This document shows, piece after piece, positions 23,266 to 31,866 of a stretch of 64,000 nucleotides of DNA (positions within the stretch are counted from its first letter, which is position 1; each line of letters opens with the position of its first letter). Made by a program: the position numbers and the translations under genes. Source of the stretch: Paractinoplanes maris. GTDB taxonomy: Bacteria; Actinomycetota; Actinomycetes; Mycobacteriales; Micromonosporaceae. Location: the NCBI RefSeq assembly GCF_023544465.1, contig NZ_JALPVL010000015.1, positions 186,001-250,000 of the forward strand, written 5' to 3'. The notes beneath the pieces are model-generated. The model made no database searches and was not told where the DNA came from. It saw only the letters and a list, made by a program, of their open reading frames with translations.

Positions 23266-25392
23266 GTGGCCGATACCCCGACCCGACCCGACACCCCGCC
23301 TCCGCCTCCGCCCCGCCCACCGGACCAGCCGCAGCGTCCGGCCCCCGACGTTCAGCAGAAGGTCGACAGTCTGCGGGCGCAGAAGGAAGCGGGCCAGGGC
23401 ACCCCTTCGCCCGCCCGCGACCAGCCGACCAGCCGGGCTCCCGAGGAAACGAGACAGCTGGAGCCGCCTGGCTTGAAGCCGACGCCGGAGTTCCAGCAGA
23501 AGCTGAACGACTTCAGGGCGCAGAAAGAGGCCAAGCAGGACGCCGGTCAATACGTTGACCATCGCGCGGTCAAAGCGGAGAACGCGACTGCGGGACACGG
23601 CGAGCGCCCTACCTCTGGGCAGTCGCGGGATGGCGGTGCCGCACGCGGCGATGTGCCTGGGGGAGCTGGGCAGCCGCGGGATGGTGGCGCTGGGCGGGAA
23701 GGGGAGCGGGCGGCAACCGGACGGCAGGTTGCCGGCGAGCCGGGGCGGGTGACAGAGGGGCGGCAGAGGGATGGTGGTGCGGAGCGGCCGGCGGTCGGGT
23801 CGCAGCGTGATGGTGCGGCGCGTGACGGTGTGCACCTGACGGTCGGGCAGCGCCGGGATGGCGGTGCAGGGCAGCAAACGACTGCGCAGCAGCGCGACGG
23901 GGTGCGGTCGGCGGTCGCGCAGCAACGGGATGGCGGCGTGGCGAGTGACGGTGAGCGACCGGGTGCCGGACAGCAGCGTGGGGCGGAGACAGCCCCCGCC
24001 CCCGAAGCGGCCCAGCGATCAGGTGCGGCTGAGCGGCCGGCCGGGCTTGAGCGCGGCCCACGTCCGGAGAGCAAGCCGGAGGCAGCAGGGTGGCAACCCA
24101 CGCCGGAGTTTCAGCAGAAGCTGGACGACTTCACGGCGCGGAAGGAAGCCAAGCAGGACGCGGGGCAGTACGTCGACCACCGCCCCGCGAAGGCTGAGGC
24201 CGCGGTGAAGGAAGCGGCCGCTGGTCCCGATGGCGGGCGATCTGAGCGGCGCGATCACGACGCGAAGCACTTCGACCCCGCCGCTGATCTGCGGGGTAAG
24301 GGCACCTCCGAGCCGGACACTCCGGGTGAGCGGCCGCACGGCTCGCACTACCGTGGCGGATCCGAAGGGGCCCCGAGGGAGGCGCAGCGTCAGGGCATCC
24401 GTGAAGCGGTGACCCAGGCCAAGGCCGACCGTCTGGAGAACGCGGTCACCTCCGCACAGGCGCCGCCCGACAGGAGCGCGACCGGGCCGGACAAGTCCCC
24501 GCCCGACAGGAGCGCGACCGGGCCGGACAAGTCCCCGCCCGACAGGAACGCGACCGGGCCGGACAAGTCCCCGCCCGACAGGAACGCCACCGGGCCCGAC
24601 AAGTCCCCGCTCGACAGGAGCGTGCCCAAGGAGACCAAGCTTCCGGAGCCCATCGTCGTGATCGGCAGTGACCCTCTCTTCAAGGGCGACTACCTCGATG
24701 TCGTACGCGGCCGGATGTCGGAGAACGACTCCCGGGACACTTATCGGATGCGGCCCCAGGACATCGTGGACGCCAACCACCTCTCGCCGGAACAGTTCGC
24801 CGCGATGCGGGAGCAGGGAGCCCGGTTCATCGACCTCGGCGACGGCGACCCTGACATCGTGGACCCGGTCGCCAAGTCCGTGGCCGACAACCAGCGTGCC
24901 CAACTGGGAGCGCGGGCGCCGGGCGAGGGCCGGGCGAGCGATCAGAACACCTACGAGCACTATCTGCCGGTGTACGAGTCGTACGCCAAGGCCGGTGATC
25001 TGCCGGTCACCGGTGACATGCAGAAGCAGCGGGTCGAGCCGGCCGCCGACCACCTGCGGGCCGAGCTCAGGGCGCAGCAGGCCGCCGGGCGGGACGTCGA
25101 TCCCAGCCGGGTGCACACCTACAACGGCCCCCACGAAGCGACCCACAAGCCGGCTCAGATGGCCATGAACATCGCCTGGACCGGCCAGATCGCGATCGGC
25201 AACCCGGGCCGGATGGAGGGCGGCGAGTGGAAGCCGGACACGTCCACGGTGGGGTACTCGCCGACGGCTCGGCAAGGGCCGCAGGGCGAGTTCACGGCCG
25301 AGGAGAACCGGCTGCACAAGAGTCTCGGGTCGTGGCGCCAGTTCCGGGATCCCGGCGACGGTGCGGTCGATCCCAACGACGAGATGCGCTGA
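23266..25392 (+). CDS. Repeat-rich protein with unknown HExxH C-terminal domain
   Basis: 708 residues from GTG 23266 (GAGGAG 9 nt upstream). Order: Pro-rich N-terminus (residues ~9-27); a short unit DVQQKVDSLRAQKEA (28-42); unit PTPEFQQKL...QYVDHR...KAE (72-105) repeated at 278-311; between them a low-complexity region with recurring QRDGG/QPRDGG; four 12-residue PPDR(S/N)ATGPDKS repeats (400-447); and a ~250-residue globular C-terminal domain starting LPEPIVVIGSDPLF. That domain contains HEATH (623-627), formally an HExxH zinc-protease motif. No signal peptide. The modular repeats plus a C-terminal enzyme-like domain resemble an effector or substrate of the upstream motor; this is inference and no family was recognised. 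Confidence 0.6.
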   Translation: MADTPTRPDTPPPPPPRPPDQPQRPAPDVQQKVDSLRAQKEAGQGTPSPARDQPTSRAPEETRQLEPPGLKPTPEFQQKLNDFRAQKEAKQDAGQYVDHRAVKAENATAGHGERPTSGQSRDGGAARGDVPGGAGQPRDGGAGREGERAATGRQVAGEPGRVTEGRQRDGGAERPAVGSQRDGAARDGVHLTVGQRRDGGAGQQTTAQQRDGVRSAVAQQRDGGVASDGERPGAGQQRGAETAPAPEAAQRSGAAERPAGLERGPRPESKPEAAGWQPTPEFQQKLDDFTARKEAKQDAGQYVDHRPAKAEAAVKEAAAGPDGGRSERRDHDAKHFDPAADLRGKGTSEPDTPGERPHGSHYRGGSEGAPREAQRQGIREAVTQAKADRLENAVTSAQAPPDRSATGPDKSPPDRSATGPDKSPPDRNATGPDKSPPDRNATGPDKSPLDRSVPKETKLPEPIVVIGSDPLFKGDYLDVVRGRMSENDSRDTYRMRPQDIVDANHLSPEQFAAMREQGARFIDLGDGDPDIVDPVAKSVADNQRAQLGARAPGEGRASDQNTYEHYLPVYESYAKAGDLPVTGDMQKQRVEPAADHLRAELRAQQAAGRDVDPSRVHTYNGPHEATHKPAQMAMNIAWTGQIAIGNPGRMEGGEWKPDTSTVGYSPTARQGPQGEFTAEENRLHKSLGSWRQFRDPGDGAVDPNDEMR
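24463..24606 (+). repeat. Four in-frame 36-bp coding repeats
   Basis: Four consecutive 36-bp units, each encoding PPDRSATGPDKS or PPDRNATGPDKS, nearly identical at the DNA level, followed by a diverged fifth start (PLDRSVPKETKL). Near-identity of DNA implies recent duplication; in-frame copy change would alter linker length before the C-terminal domain. Confidence 0.93.
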
Positions 25393-25393
25393 C

Positions 25394-26137
25394 CTAGCGT
25401 TCGATCTCGACCGGGGTGCCGGAGCGGGGCCGGCCGAAGGTGTCGGCCGCGCTGCCACCGCGCAGGAGGAGCTCGTAGAACGGCTCGCCCCAGCCCGAGC
25501 TGCCCGGGGCGAACGACATGGCGCCGGCCGGCACGGTGAAGACGCCGTCGCTGACCACGACCTCGGCGGTGCGGTCGCCGACGCGTACGCGAAGGGTGGT
25601 GCCCGGCTCGGCCGGGGGCTCGTGCCAGGAGGTCTTCAGGTTGCCGTAGCCGTCGGTGTAGACGACCGCGTGGTGCGGCGGGGCCGGGAGAGCGAGCTCC
25701 TCGCCGAAGAGGTCCTCGCCGTGAGTCAGGGCGGCCACGGCGGCCGGGAAGACGTCCCGGGACCGGAACTGCGAGCCGGCGTCGGCCACCGTGACCGCCC
25801 GGACCTTCGCCCCGAGGAACGACAGGCTCGCGTCCGAGGCCACGCCGACCACCAGGACGCCGGAGTCGAGCCGGACGGCGGCCAGGCGCTCGCCCGCGTT
25901 GTCCGGGCGCGGGTCGTCCTCGTCGGCCCGCGGCGCGACATTGGCGAACACGATGCGGTCGGCCGGCCCGTCGGTGAGCGCCAGCTGCGCGACGCAGAAC
26001 CCGGCGCTCACCGTGTCGAACGCCGGCACCGGCACCGCGGTGACGTCGGCCTGCGGCAGAAGTTTCGCGAACCGCTGCCGCACCTCGGCGAACGCCAGAT
26101 CTCCCACGCCGTAGTCGGCGACCACCGTGATCAGCAT
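25394..26137 (-). CDS. SAM hydrolase/chlorinase-fluorinase (DUF62)-like protein
   Basis: 247 residues. N-terminal MLITVVADYGVGDLAFAEV matches the start of the S-adenosylmethionine hydroxide adenosyltransferase family (usual TDFG reads ADYG), ADVTAVPVPAFDTVSAGF follows in the expected place, and the C-terminal barrel shows HHAVVYTDGYGNLKTS. Members split SAM into adenosine and methionine using hydroxide (rarely halide). No typical DxxxRxxxH triad could be placed with certainty. The gene lies 17 nt downstream of an SDR gene on the same strand and ends 1 nt from the converging repeat-protein gene. Confidence 0.65.
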   Translation of the reverse strand: MLITVVADYGVGDLAFAEVRQRFAKLLPQADVTAVPVPAFDTVSAGFCVAQLALTDGPADRIVFANVAPRADEDDPRPDNAGERLAAVRLDSGVLVVGVASDASLSFLGAKVRAVTVADAGSQFRSRDVFPAAVAALTHGEDLFGEELALPAPPHHAVVYTDGYGNLKTSWHEPPAEPGTTLRVRVGDRTAEVVVSDGVFTVPAGAMSFAPGSSGWGEPFYELLLRGGSAADTFGRPRSGTPVEIER

Positions 26138-26154
26138 TCCCGCAGATTAACCGG

Positions 26155-26901
26155 CTAGCCGAGGGTGTGCCCGCCGTTGACCGTTATGCGCTCGCCGGTC
26201 ACGAAGCGCGACGCGTCGGACGCCACGAAGGCCACCACGTCGGCGATCTCGGCCGGCGTGCCCATCCGGCCCAGCGGTACCCCGGCCACGTAGCCGGCGC
26301 TGTTCTCCTCGGTGATCTCGCCGTGCCGCTCGACCGGGATCCAGCCCGGCGCGACCACGTTGACCGTCACGTTGTGGACGCCCAGCTCGCGGGCCCAGGT
26401 GCGGGCCAGGATCAGCTGCGCCCCCTTGGCCGCGTTGTAGGCCGACCACCCGGGCAGCGCCCGCTCCACCATGTCCGAGCCGATGTGGATGAACCGCCCG
26501 CCGCCGAGCCGGCGCATGTGCGGCAGCGTGGCTCGCAGCAGCAGGGTCGGGCTCTTCACAAAGAAGGTCAGCTGGTCGAGATGGTCCTGCCAGGTCGTCT
26601 CCTCGGCCTTGGCGGCCGGCTGCGGACCGGTGGCGTTGGCCACGACGACCCGTACGGGCCCTAGGCTCCGCTCGACCTCGGCCGCCAGCCGATCCACGTC
26701 GCCCTCGTCGGTCACGTCAGCCCGGAACGTCGCCGCCGTCCCGCCGGCCGCCTCGATGTCGGCCACGACCTTCGCCGCCCCGTCGGCGTCGGACCGGTAG
26801 TTGACCGCCACCGCCCACCCGTCCGCCGCCAGCCGACGGCAGAGGTGCGCCCCCAGCCCCCGCGAACCTCCGGTGACCAGGGCACTTCCCGAGATCGTCA
26901 T
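26155..26901 (-). CDS. SDR-family NAD(P)-dependent oxidoreductase
   Basis: 248 residues, full-length classical short-chain dehydrogenase. Cofactor motif TGGSRGLG (10-17), VANATG in place of NNAG (87-92), catalytic Ser142, Tyr155 and Lys159 (SAYNAAKG), and the C-terminal FVTGERITVNGGHTLG. Resembles FabG-type 3-oxoacyl reductases, but no fatty-acid genes are near. Probably co-transcribed with the DUF62 gene. The start at 26901 has no clear ribosome site; the 69-bp gap to the divergent acyltransferase holds both promoters. Confidence 0.9.
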   Translation of the reverse strand: MTISGSALVTGGSRGLGAHLCRRLAADGWAVAVNYRSDADGAAKVVADIEAAGGTAATFRADVTDEGDVDRLAAEVERSLGPVRVVVANATGPQPAAKAEETTWQDHLDQLTFFVKSPTLLLRATLPHMRRLGGGRFIHIGSDMVERALPGWSAYNAAKGAQLILARTWARELGVHNVTVNVVAPGWIPVERHGEITEENSAGYVAGVPLGRMGTPAEIADVVAFVASDASRFVTGERITVNGGHTLG

Positions 26902-26970
26902 CCGCCGACCGTACTGCCCGGACGTTTCGGCGGGTTCCGCCGGGCCGCGCGGCGCCCTACCGTGACGCCC

Positions 26971-28125
26971 ATGGCGGGGGACGGTGGGCGGCGGCCCGAG
27001 CTCGACGCGATCCGGCTCGTGGTCGTCCTCGGGCTGGTGTTCTTCCACAGTGCGCTGGTCTTCGACGAGCGCGACGACTTCTACGTCAAGAACGCGCAGA
27101 CCACCGAGGCGATCACCTGGGTGGCCGGGCTGGGGGTCGTGTGGGCGATGCCGGCGCTCTTCCTGATCGCCGGGCTCGGGTCGTGGCACTCGATGGGCCG
27201 GCGCGGCGCGAGCGGCTTCGTCCGGGAGCGCCTGTTGCGGCTCGGCGTGCCGCTGGTCTTCACCACGCTGACCCTCATGCCGGTGCCGCAATGGCTGCGG
27301 CTCAAGGCGGCCGATCCCGCCTACGACGAGTCCTACCCGCGCTTCCTGCTGCGGTTCTTCGACGTCCACCTGAGCTTGTCCGACTTCCCGTTCCTGATCC
27401 AGGGCGAGCACTTCGAGACCGGGCACCTGTGGTTCGTCGTGTTGCTGCTGACGTTCTCGCTGATCCTGGCCCTGGTGGCGCGGTGGCTGCCGGTCGATCG
27501 TCTCGGGTTCGTGTCGCGACGGGGCGTGCTCCTCGTCGTCCCGGCGATCCCGCTGATCGTGGTCGCGGCGGTGCTGGGCATGGAGGAGGCGTTCGCGGGC
27601 TGGAGCCGATGGGCGTACCTGTTGCTGTTTCTCTACGGCTTCGTGCTGGCGGCCGACGACCGATTCCGTACGGGGATGCGGCGCGACGCCAAGCCGGCCG
27701 CGATCGTCGGGTTCCTGCTCTTCGGCGCGTCCGGTCTGCTGCTGAGCACGGATGAGGGGGAGCCGTTCACCGACCTGACGGCCCACGCGATCGCCGCCCG
27801 CGTCGTCTTCGCGGCGGCCGGCTGGTGCTGGCTGGTGGCCATCCTCGGCCTGCTCGACCGGGGCCCCCGCGAGCCCGCGCCCGAACCCGGACGGGACCGG
27901 CCGGTGCTCGCCTACCTGGCCGCCGCCGCCCTGCCGCTCTACATCCTCCACCAGCCGATCGTCGTCGTGGTGGCCTATTTCGCCGTGCGCTGGGACGCTC
28001 CGATGGCGGTCAAGTATCTGGCCGTCGTCGCCATCTCGTTCGCCGTCCTGTTTCTGGTCTACGACCTGCTCGTCCGGCGCACGGCAGCGACCCGGTTCCT
28101 GTTCGGCATGCGTGCCAAGACATAG
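26971..28125 (+). CDS. Membrane acyltransferase (acyltransferase_3 family)
   Basis: 384 residues, about ten hydrophobic helices. N-terminal RRPELDAIRLVVVLGLVFFHSALVF matches the OafA/acyltransferase_3 entry (the family His sits in FFHSA), with FLIAGLGSWHSM next, and the last helices contain LPLYILHQPIVVVVAYF. Such enzymes acylate extracytoplasmic sugars or lipids. The start is ATG 26971, and a -10 hexamer TACCGT at 26958-26963 would put transcription initiation on the start codon (leaderless). Substrate unknown. Confidence 0.82.
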   Translation: MAGDGGRRPELDAIRLVVVLGLVFFHSALVFDERDDFYVKNAQTTEAITWVAGLGVVWAMPALFLIAGLGSWHSMGRRGASGFVRERLLRLGVPLVFTTLTLMPVPQWLRLKAADPAYDESYPRFLLRFFDVHLSLSDFPFLIQGEHFETGHLWFVVLLLTFSLILALVARWLPVDRLGFVSRRGVLLVVPAIPLIVVAAVLGMEEAFAGWSRWAYLLLFLYGFVLAADDRFRTGMRRDAKPAAIVGFLLFGASGLLLSTDEGEPFTDLTAHAIAARVVFAAAGWCWLVAILGLLDRGPREPAPEPGRDRPVLAYLAAAALPLYILHQPIVVVVAYFAVRWDAPMAVKYLAVVAISFAVLFLVYDLLVRRTAATRFLFGMRAKT

Positions 28126-28168
28126 ATGAACATGGACATCGGCGCCGTCCCGGGCCAGAGTGGACGGC

Positions 28169-29536
28169 ATGGCCAAGTCGACGAGGCGTGCGTTCCTGAC
28201 GGTGTCCGCGGCGGCTGCGGCGGCGCCGCTGATCGCGGGCGAGGCAATGGCGGGGACCGTGCCCCGCGGGGACCTGACGGCGATCCTCCGCGAGATCGAC
28301 CCGAAGCGGATCGAGGCGATCGTCCGCAAGCTGGTCTCGTTCGGCACCCGGCACACGCTGTCCAGCCAGGACGATCCGGTCCGGGGCATCGGGGCGGCGC
28401 GCGACTGGATCTTCGCTGAGCTGCAGCGCTACGCGGCCACGTCCGGCGGGCGGATGTCGGTGGAGCTGCAGTCCTTCGTGCAGCCGGTCTCGCCCCGCGT
28501 CCCGGTGCCGACCACGATCACCAACGTGATCGCCACGCTCACCGGCAGCATGACACCGGAGCGGATCTACGTGGTGACCGGGCACTACGACTCCCGGGTG
28601 ACCGACGTCATGGACGCGGTCAAGGACGCCCCCGGGGCCGACGACGACGCGTCCGGCGTGGCCGTGGCCCTCGAGCTGGCGCGGGTGCTGGCCACCCGCC
28701 GGCCCGAGGCGACCATCGTCTTCGCCGCGGTGGCCGGCGAGGAGCAGGGGCTCTACGGATCCGACCACATGGCCCAGGTGTACAAGGATCGCGGCGCCGA
28801 CATCCAGGCCATGTTCAGCTGCGACATCGTCGGCACGGGCAGAGCCCACGACGGCACGCCGGCCGACCCGCGGTCGGTGCGGCTCTTCGTCGAAGGGGTG
28901 CCGACCTCGGAGACGGCGGCCCAGGCGAGCGTGCGCAAGAGCGTCGGCGGCGAGAACGACGGGCCGTCCCGGCAGCTCGGCCGGTTCGTCGACGACGTGG
29001 CGAGCAACGCCCGGACCGGCATGGACGTGCGCGTGATCTGGCGGCGCGACCGCTACCTGCGCGGCAGCGACCACATCTCGTTCCTGCTGCGCGGCTACCC
29101 GGCGGCCCGGTTCACCGAGCCCCGCGAGAACTTCGCCCACGAGCACCAGGACGTCCGGGTCGAGGACGGTGTGCAGTACGGCGACCTCATCGAGTTCTGC
29201 GACTTCGCGTACATCGCCCGGGTGGCCCGGGTCAACGCGGCCGCTCTGTGGTCGCTGGCCCAGGCCCCGGGCACCCCGCGCGGCGTGGTCATCGACACCA
29301 CCCAGCTCACCAACGCCACCACCCTGCGCTGGCAGCTCGGCACCGAACCCGACCTGGCCGGATACGAGGTCGTCTGGCGCGAGACGACCGCCCCCGGCTG
29401 GCAGCACTCGCGGGCCGTCGGCAAGGTCAGCGAGGTGACGATCGACCTCTCCAAGGACAACGTCTTCTTCGGCGTCCGCGCGGTCGACGCCGACGGGCAC
29501 CGCAGCCCGGCCGCCGCGCCTGGCCCGTCCAGTTGA
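28169..29536 (+). CDS. TAT-exported M28-family zinc peptidase with FN3 tail
   Basis: 455 residues. The twin-arginine signal STRRAFLTVSAAAAAAPL (4-21) predicts folded export. The M28 aminopeptidase core has the metal site GHYDSR (138-143), GADDDASG (156-163) with bridging Asp, AGEEQGLYGSD (189-199) with the general base Glu pair, and SDHISFLLRG towards the C-terminus. The final ~90 residues look like a fibronectin type III module (LRWQLGTEPDLAGYEVVWRE). Secreted dizinc exopeptidase, probably nutritional. The upstream gene ends 43 nt before; CAGAGT seven nt before the ATG may be a -10 box of a leaderless promoter. Confidence 0.88.
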   Translation: MAKSTRRAFLTVSAAAAAAPLIAGEAMAGTVPRGDLTAILREIDPKRIEAIVRKLVSFGTRHTLSSQDDPVRGIGAARDWIFAELQRYAATSGGRMSVELQSFVQPVSPRVPVPTTITNVIATLTGSMTPERIYVVTGHYDSRVTDVMDAVKDAPGADDDASGVAVALELARVLATRRPEATIVFAAVAGEEQGLYGSDHMAQVYKDRGADIQAMFSCDIVGTGRAHDGTPADPRSVRLFVEGVPTSETAAQASVRKSVGGENDGPSRQLGRFVDDVASNARTGMDVRVIWRRDRYLRGSDHISFLLRGYPAARFTEPRENFAHEHQDVRVEDGVQYGDLIEFCDFAYIARVARVNAAALWSLAQAPGTPRGVVIDTTQLTNATTLRWQLGTEPDLAGYEVVWRETTAPGWQHSRAVGKVSEVTIDLSKDNVFFGVRAVDADGHRSPAAAPGPSS

Positions 29537-29584
29537 TTTCATAATCCCGACAGCGGACACCCCGGGTGGCTTCCCGGTGCGACG

Positions 29585-30655
29585 ATGATGACCATGACCT
29601 TGGAACACACGGTCCGGTTGCGCTTCGGGGACAAGTCGCGCGCCGCGGCGACCCACACCAACCTCTCGGCCGTACGCCTCGACGGGCCCGTGCTGTGGAT
29701 CGCGGGGGACGAGACCGCGACGGTGGAGCGGCTGGTCGCCGACGACCCGGCGCAGCCGACGGAGTTCGGTGCCGAGACGACGTACCGGTTGGCTGATTTC
29801 ATCACCCTGCCCGGCACCGACATCGAGGAGGAGGCCGACGTCGAGGGGCTGGCCCGGTCGGGGTCGTTCCTGTGGGCGATCGGCTCGCACAGCCTGCGCC
29901 GCAAACAGATCAAGGACCGGCACGAGGGCGCGAAGGCTCTCAAGCGGCTGGCGCGCATCGAGGGGCAGCAGAACCGCCAGATTCTCGTACGGCTTCCGAT
30001 CGCCGACGTGGACGGGCTGCCGACCCCCGTACGGGAAATCGACGTCGACGGCGAGAAGCATCGCGCGGCGGCGCTCGGCGGCCACGACGACCTGCGTCAC
30101 CTGCTGCGGCGCGATGAGCATCTGGCGCCGTTCCTGGCCATCCCGGGCAAGGACAACGGGCTCGACATCGAGGGCATCGCGGTCAGCGACGACCGGATCT
30201 ATCTGGGGCTGCGCGGGCCGGTGCTGCGCGGGTGGGCGTTCGTGCTGGAGCTGCGGCCCTACGTCGACCCCGACCAGCCCGACCGCCTGCGGCTGCACGA
30301 GTTCGCCGACGGCTTCACGTACCGCAAGCACGTGCTCAAGCTGGACGGGCTGGGCGTCCGCGACCTCTGCCCCGACGGCGACGACCTGCTGATCCTGGCC
30401 GGCCCGACGATGGACCTGGACGGCCCGGTCCGCGTCTACCGCTGGCACGGCGCCCGCCGCTCCGAGCAGCCGACAATCGTGCGCGGCGACCTGATCAGCC
30501 GCGAGCTCGAGCTGACCTTCGGCGAGGGCGACGACCACGCCGAGGGCCTCTCCCGCTACGGCGACGGCCGCCTGCTCATCGTCTACGACAGCCCCGCCGC
30601 CGTCCGCCTGACCGACGACGGCGCCGTGATAGCCGACGTCGTCCGCCTGCCCTAG
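29585..30655 (+). CDS. DUF3616-like protein
   Basis: 356 residues, no signal peptide or TM helix. Contains IEGIAVSDDRIYLGLRGPVLRGWA and DDHAEGLSRYGDGRLLIVYDS, typical of DUF3616, probably a beta-propeller-like fold; a clear EADVEGLAR earlier looks like a related blade. Biochemical role unknown. The start may be 29585, 29588 or 29594. The stop overlaps the converging VOC gene by 4 nt, so transcripts run into each other. Confidence 0.7.
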   Translation: MMTMTLEHTVRLRFGDKSRAAATHTNLSAVRLDGPVLWIAGDETATVERLVADDPAQPTEFGAETTYRLADFITLPGTDIEEEADVEGLARSGSFLWAIGSHSLRRKQIKDRHEGAKALKRLARIEGQQNRQILVRLPIADVDGLPTPVREIDVDGEKHRAAALGGHDDLRHLLRRDEHLAPFLAIPGKDNGLDIEGIAVSDDRIYLGLRGPVLRGWAFVLELRPYVDPDQPDRLRLHEFADGFTYRKHVLKLDGLGVRDLCPDGDDLLILAGPTMDLDGPVRVYRWHGARRSEQPTIVRGDLISRELELTFGEGDDHAEGLSRYGDGRLLIVYDSPAAVRLTDDGAVIADVVRLP

Positions 30656-31062
30656 GTGCCCTGCTGCAGGATGCGGATGGGGTTGCCGGAGGGGTCGCGC
30701 AGGCCCATGTCGGTGCCGTAGAAGTGGTCGGCCGGCTCCTGGGTGAAATCGGTGAAGCCGCGTGCCACGAGGGTCTGGTAGAGGCCGCGGACGTCGTCGG
30801 TGTTGAGGACGAGGCCGGTCAGAGCGCCCTTCGCGACCAGCTCGCGCAGGTGCTCGGCCGTTGCCTCGTCGTGCAGGGGCGGGCCCGGTTGCTCCAGCGA
30901 GATCTCGGTGCCGCCGTCACCGGGGACCCGGACGGTCAGCCATCGGTAGGAGCCCTGCTGGACGTCGTTGCCCTTCTCGAGTCCGAGCAGGCCGACATAG
31001 AACTCCAGGGCCTCGTCCTTGTCCAGGACGTAGATGGACGTGACATTAAGCTTGGTGATCAT
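30652..31062 (-). CDS. VOC-family (glyoxalase/bleomycin-resistance fold) protein
   Basis: 136 residues, a single VOC unit: TKLNVTSIYVLDKDEALEFY at the start, SLEQPGPP, and the terminal YGTDMGLRDPSGNPIRILQQ, where the expected metal-binding residues of betaalphabetabetabeta units lie. Could be a dioxygenase, isomerase or antibiotic-sequestering protein; nothing in the sequence decides. Only 28 nt after an AraC-type regulator on the same strand, so that regulator likely shares its transcript. Confidence 0.87.
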   Translation of the reverse strand: MITKLNVTSIYVLDKDEALEFYVGLLGLEKGNDVQQGSYRWLTVRVPGDGGTEISLEQPGPPLHDEATAEHLRELVAKGALTGLVLNTDDVRGLYQTLVARGFTDFTQEPADHFYGTDMGLRDPSGNPIRILQQGT

Positions 31063-31090
31063 CTCGCGCTCCCTCGTCGTACGACCGTGG

Positions 31091-31525
31091 TCAGCCTAGG
31101 GAGGCCGGCGCGACCGCCGCTTCTCCAGAACTGCTCGATCGCGGCCGGTTCTGGGCCATCTGCACGCAGTGCGGCACGACGACCGGGCCGTGACCGCGGC
31201 GGAAGCCCGACGGTGTCTCGCCGACGATCTCCCGGAACGTCCGGCTGAACGTCCCGAGGCTGGTGAACCCGACGTCGGAGCAGATGTCGGTGACGCTGCG
31301 GCCGGTCTCGCGCAGCAGGAACATCGAACGCTCGATCCGCCGCCGTTGCCGGTAGCGGTGCGGCGTCTCGCCGAACGCCGCGCGAAAGCACCGGCTGAAG
31401 TGCGCCGCCGACAGGTGGACCACCGCCGCGATGGCCGCGACGTCGAGCGGCTCGGCGTACGCCCGGTCGATCGCGTCCCGGGCCCGCAGCAGCCGCCGGT
31501 TGAGAAGCTCCACCTCTCGGCTCAC
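31091..31525 (-). CDS. AraC-type transcriptional regulator (HTH only)
   Basis: 144 residues, almost entirely the two-HTH AraC/XylS DNA-binding domain: EPLDVAAIAAVVHLSAAHFSRCFRAAFGETP (first helix-turn-helix), then SVTDICSDVGFTSLGTFSRTFREIVGETPSGFR (second). There is no sugar-binding/cupin sensor domain; instead a ~20-residue C-terminal tail rich in Ser/Ala. Short AraC proteins of this kind (as in SoxS/MarA) respond via abundance rather than a ligand. Probably controls the adjacent VOC gene. Confidence 0.9.
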   Translation of the reverse strand: MSREVELLNRRLLRARDAIDRAYAEPLDVAAIAAVVHLSAAHFSRCFRAAFGETPHRYRQRRRIERSMFLLRETGRSVTDICSDVGFTSLGTFSRTFREIVGETPSGFRRGHGPVVVPHCVQMAQNRPRSSSSGEAAVAPASLG

Positions 31526-31587
31526 GCGGCAATGGTAGAGAAACCGGCTTCCGGCCGCGTAGAACTTGGCCTTCTACAGTTGCCGGC

Positions 31588-31866
31588 ATGGAACGCATCG
31601 GTGTCCGTGAACTGAAGCAGAACACGAGCCAGGTGCTGGCTCGGGTGAGTGGGGGTGAGACCGTCGAGATCACCGACCGCGGTCATCCGATCGCTCGGCT
31701 TGTTCCGGTCGGCGACGACCGATCCGCCCTGGCCAAGCTGGTGGCCGCGGGGCGGGCTGTGCCCCCGACCGGTGGAGGACGCGTCCCGCTGCCTCCGAGG
31801 CTCGGTGACGAGAGCGTCGAGGTCGCCGCTGAGCTTGCCGACCTGCGGTACGAGGAACGCTGGTGA
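31588..31866 (+). CDS. Phd/YefM-type antitoxin
   Basis: 92 residues. MERIGVRELKQNTSQVLARVSGGETVEITDRGHPIARLVP is the DNA-binding Phd/YefM half; the C-terminal tail ELADLRYEERW is the toxin-wrapping segment. Starts with a TACAGT box (31575-31580) seven nt before the ATG, suggesting a leaderless, autoregulated transcript. Its stop overlaps the toxin start (GTGA). The partner toxin is internally deleted, so the pair is probably non-toxic. Confidence 0.9.
   Translation: MERIGVRELKQNTSQVLARVSGGETVEITDRGHPIARLVPVGDDRSALAKLVAAGRAVPPTGGGRVPLPPRLGDESVEVAAELADLRYEERW

Noticed and set aside
22932..23294. Minus-strand open frame with repeated AQAD-type peptides
   Set aside because: It is only the translated 26-bp repeat in reverse; no start signal or family.
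28010..30538. Long minus-strand open frame opposite the M28 peptidase and DUF3616 genes
   Set aside because: Shadow frame for the same reason; the plus strand has TAT signal and metallopeptidase motifs.
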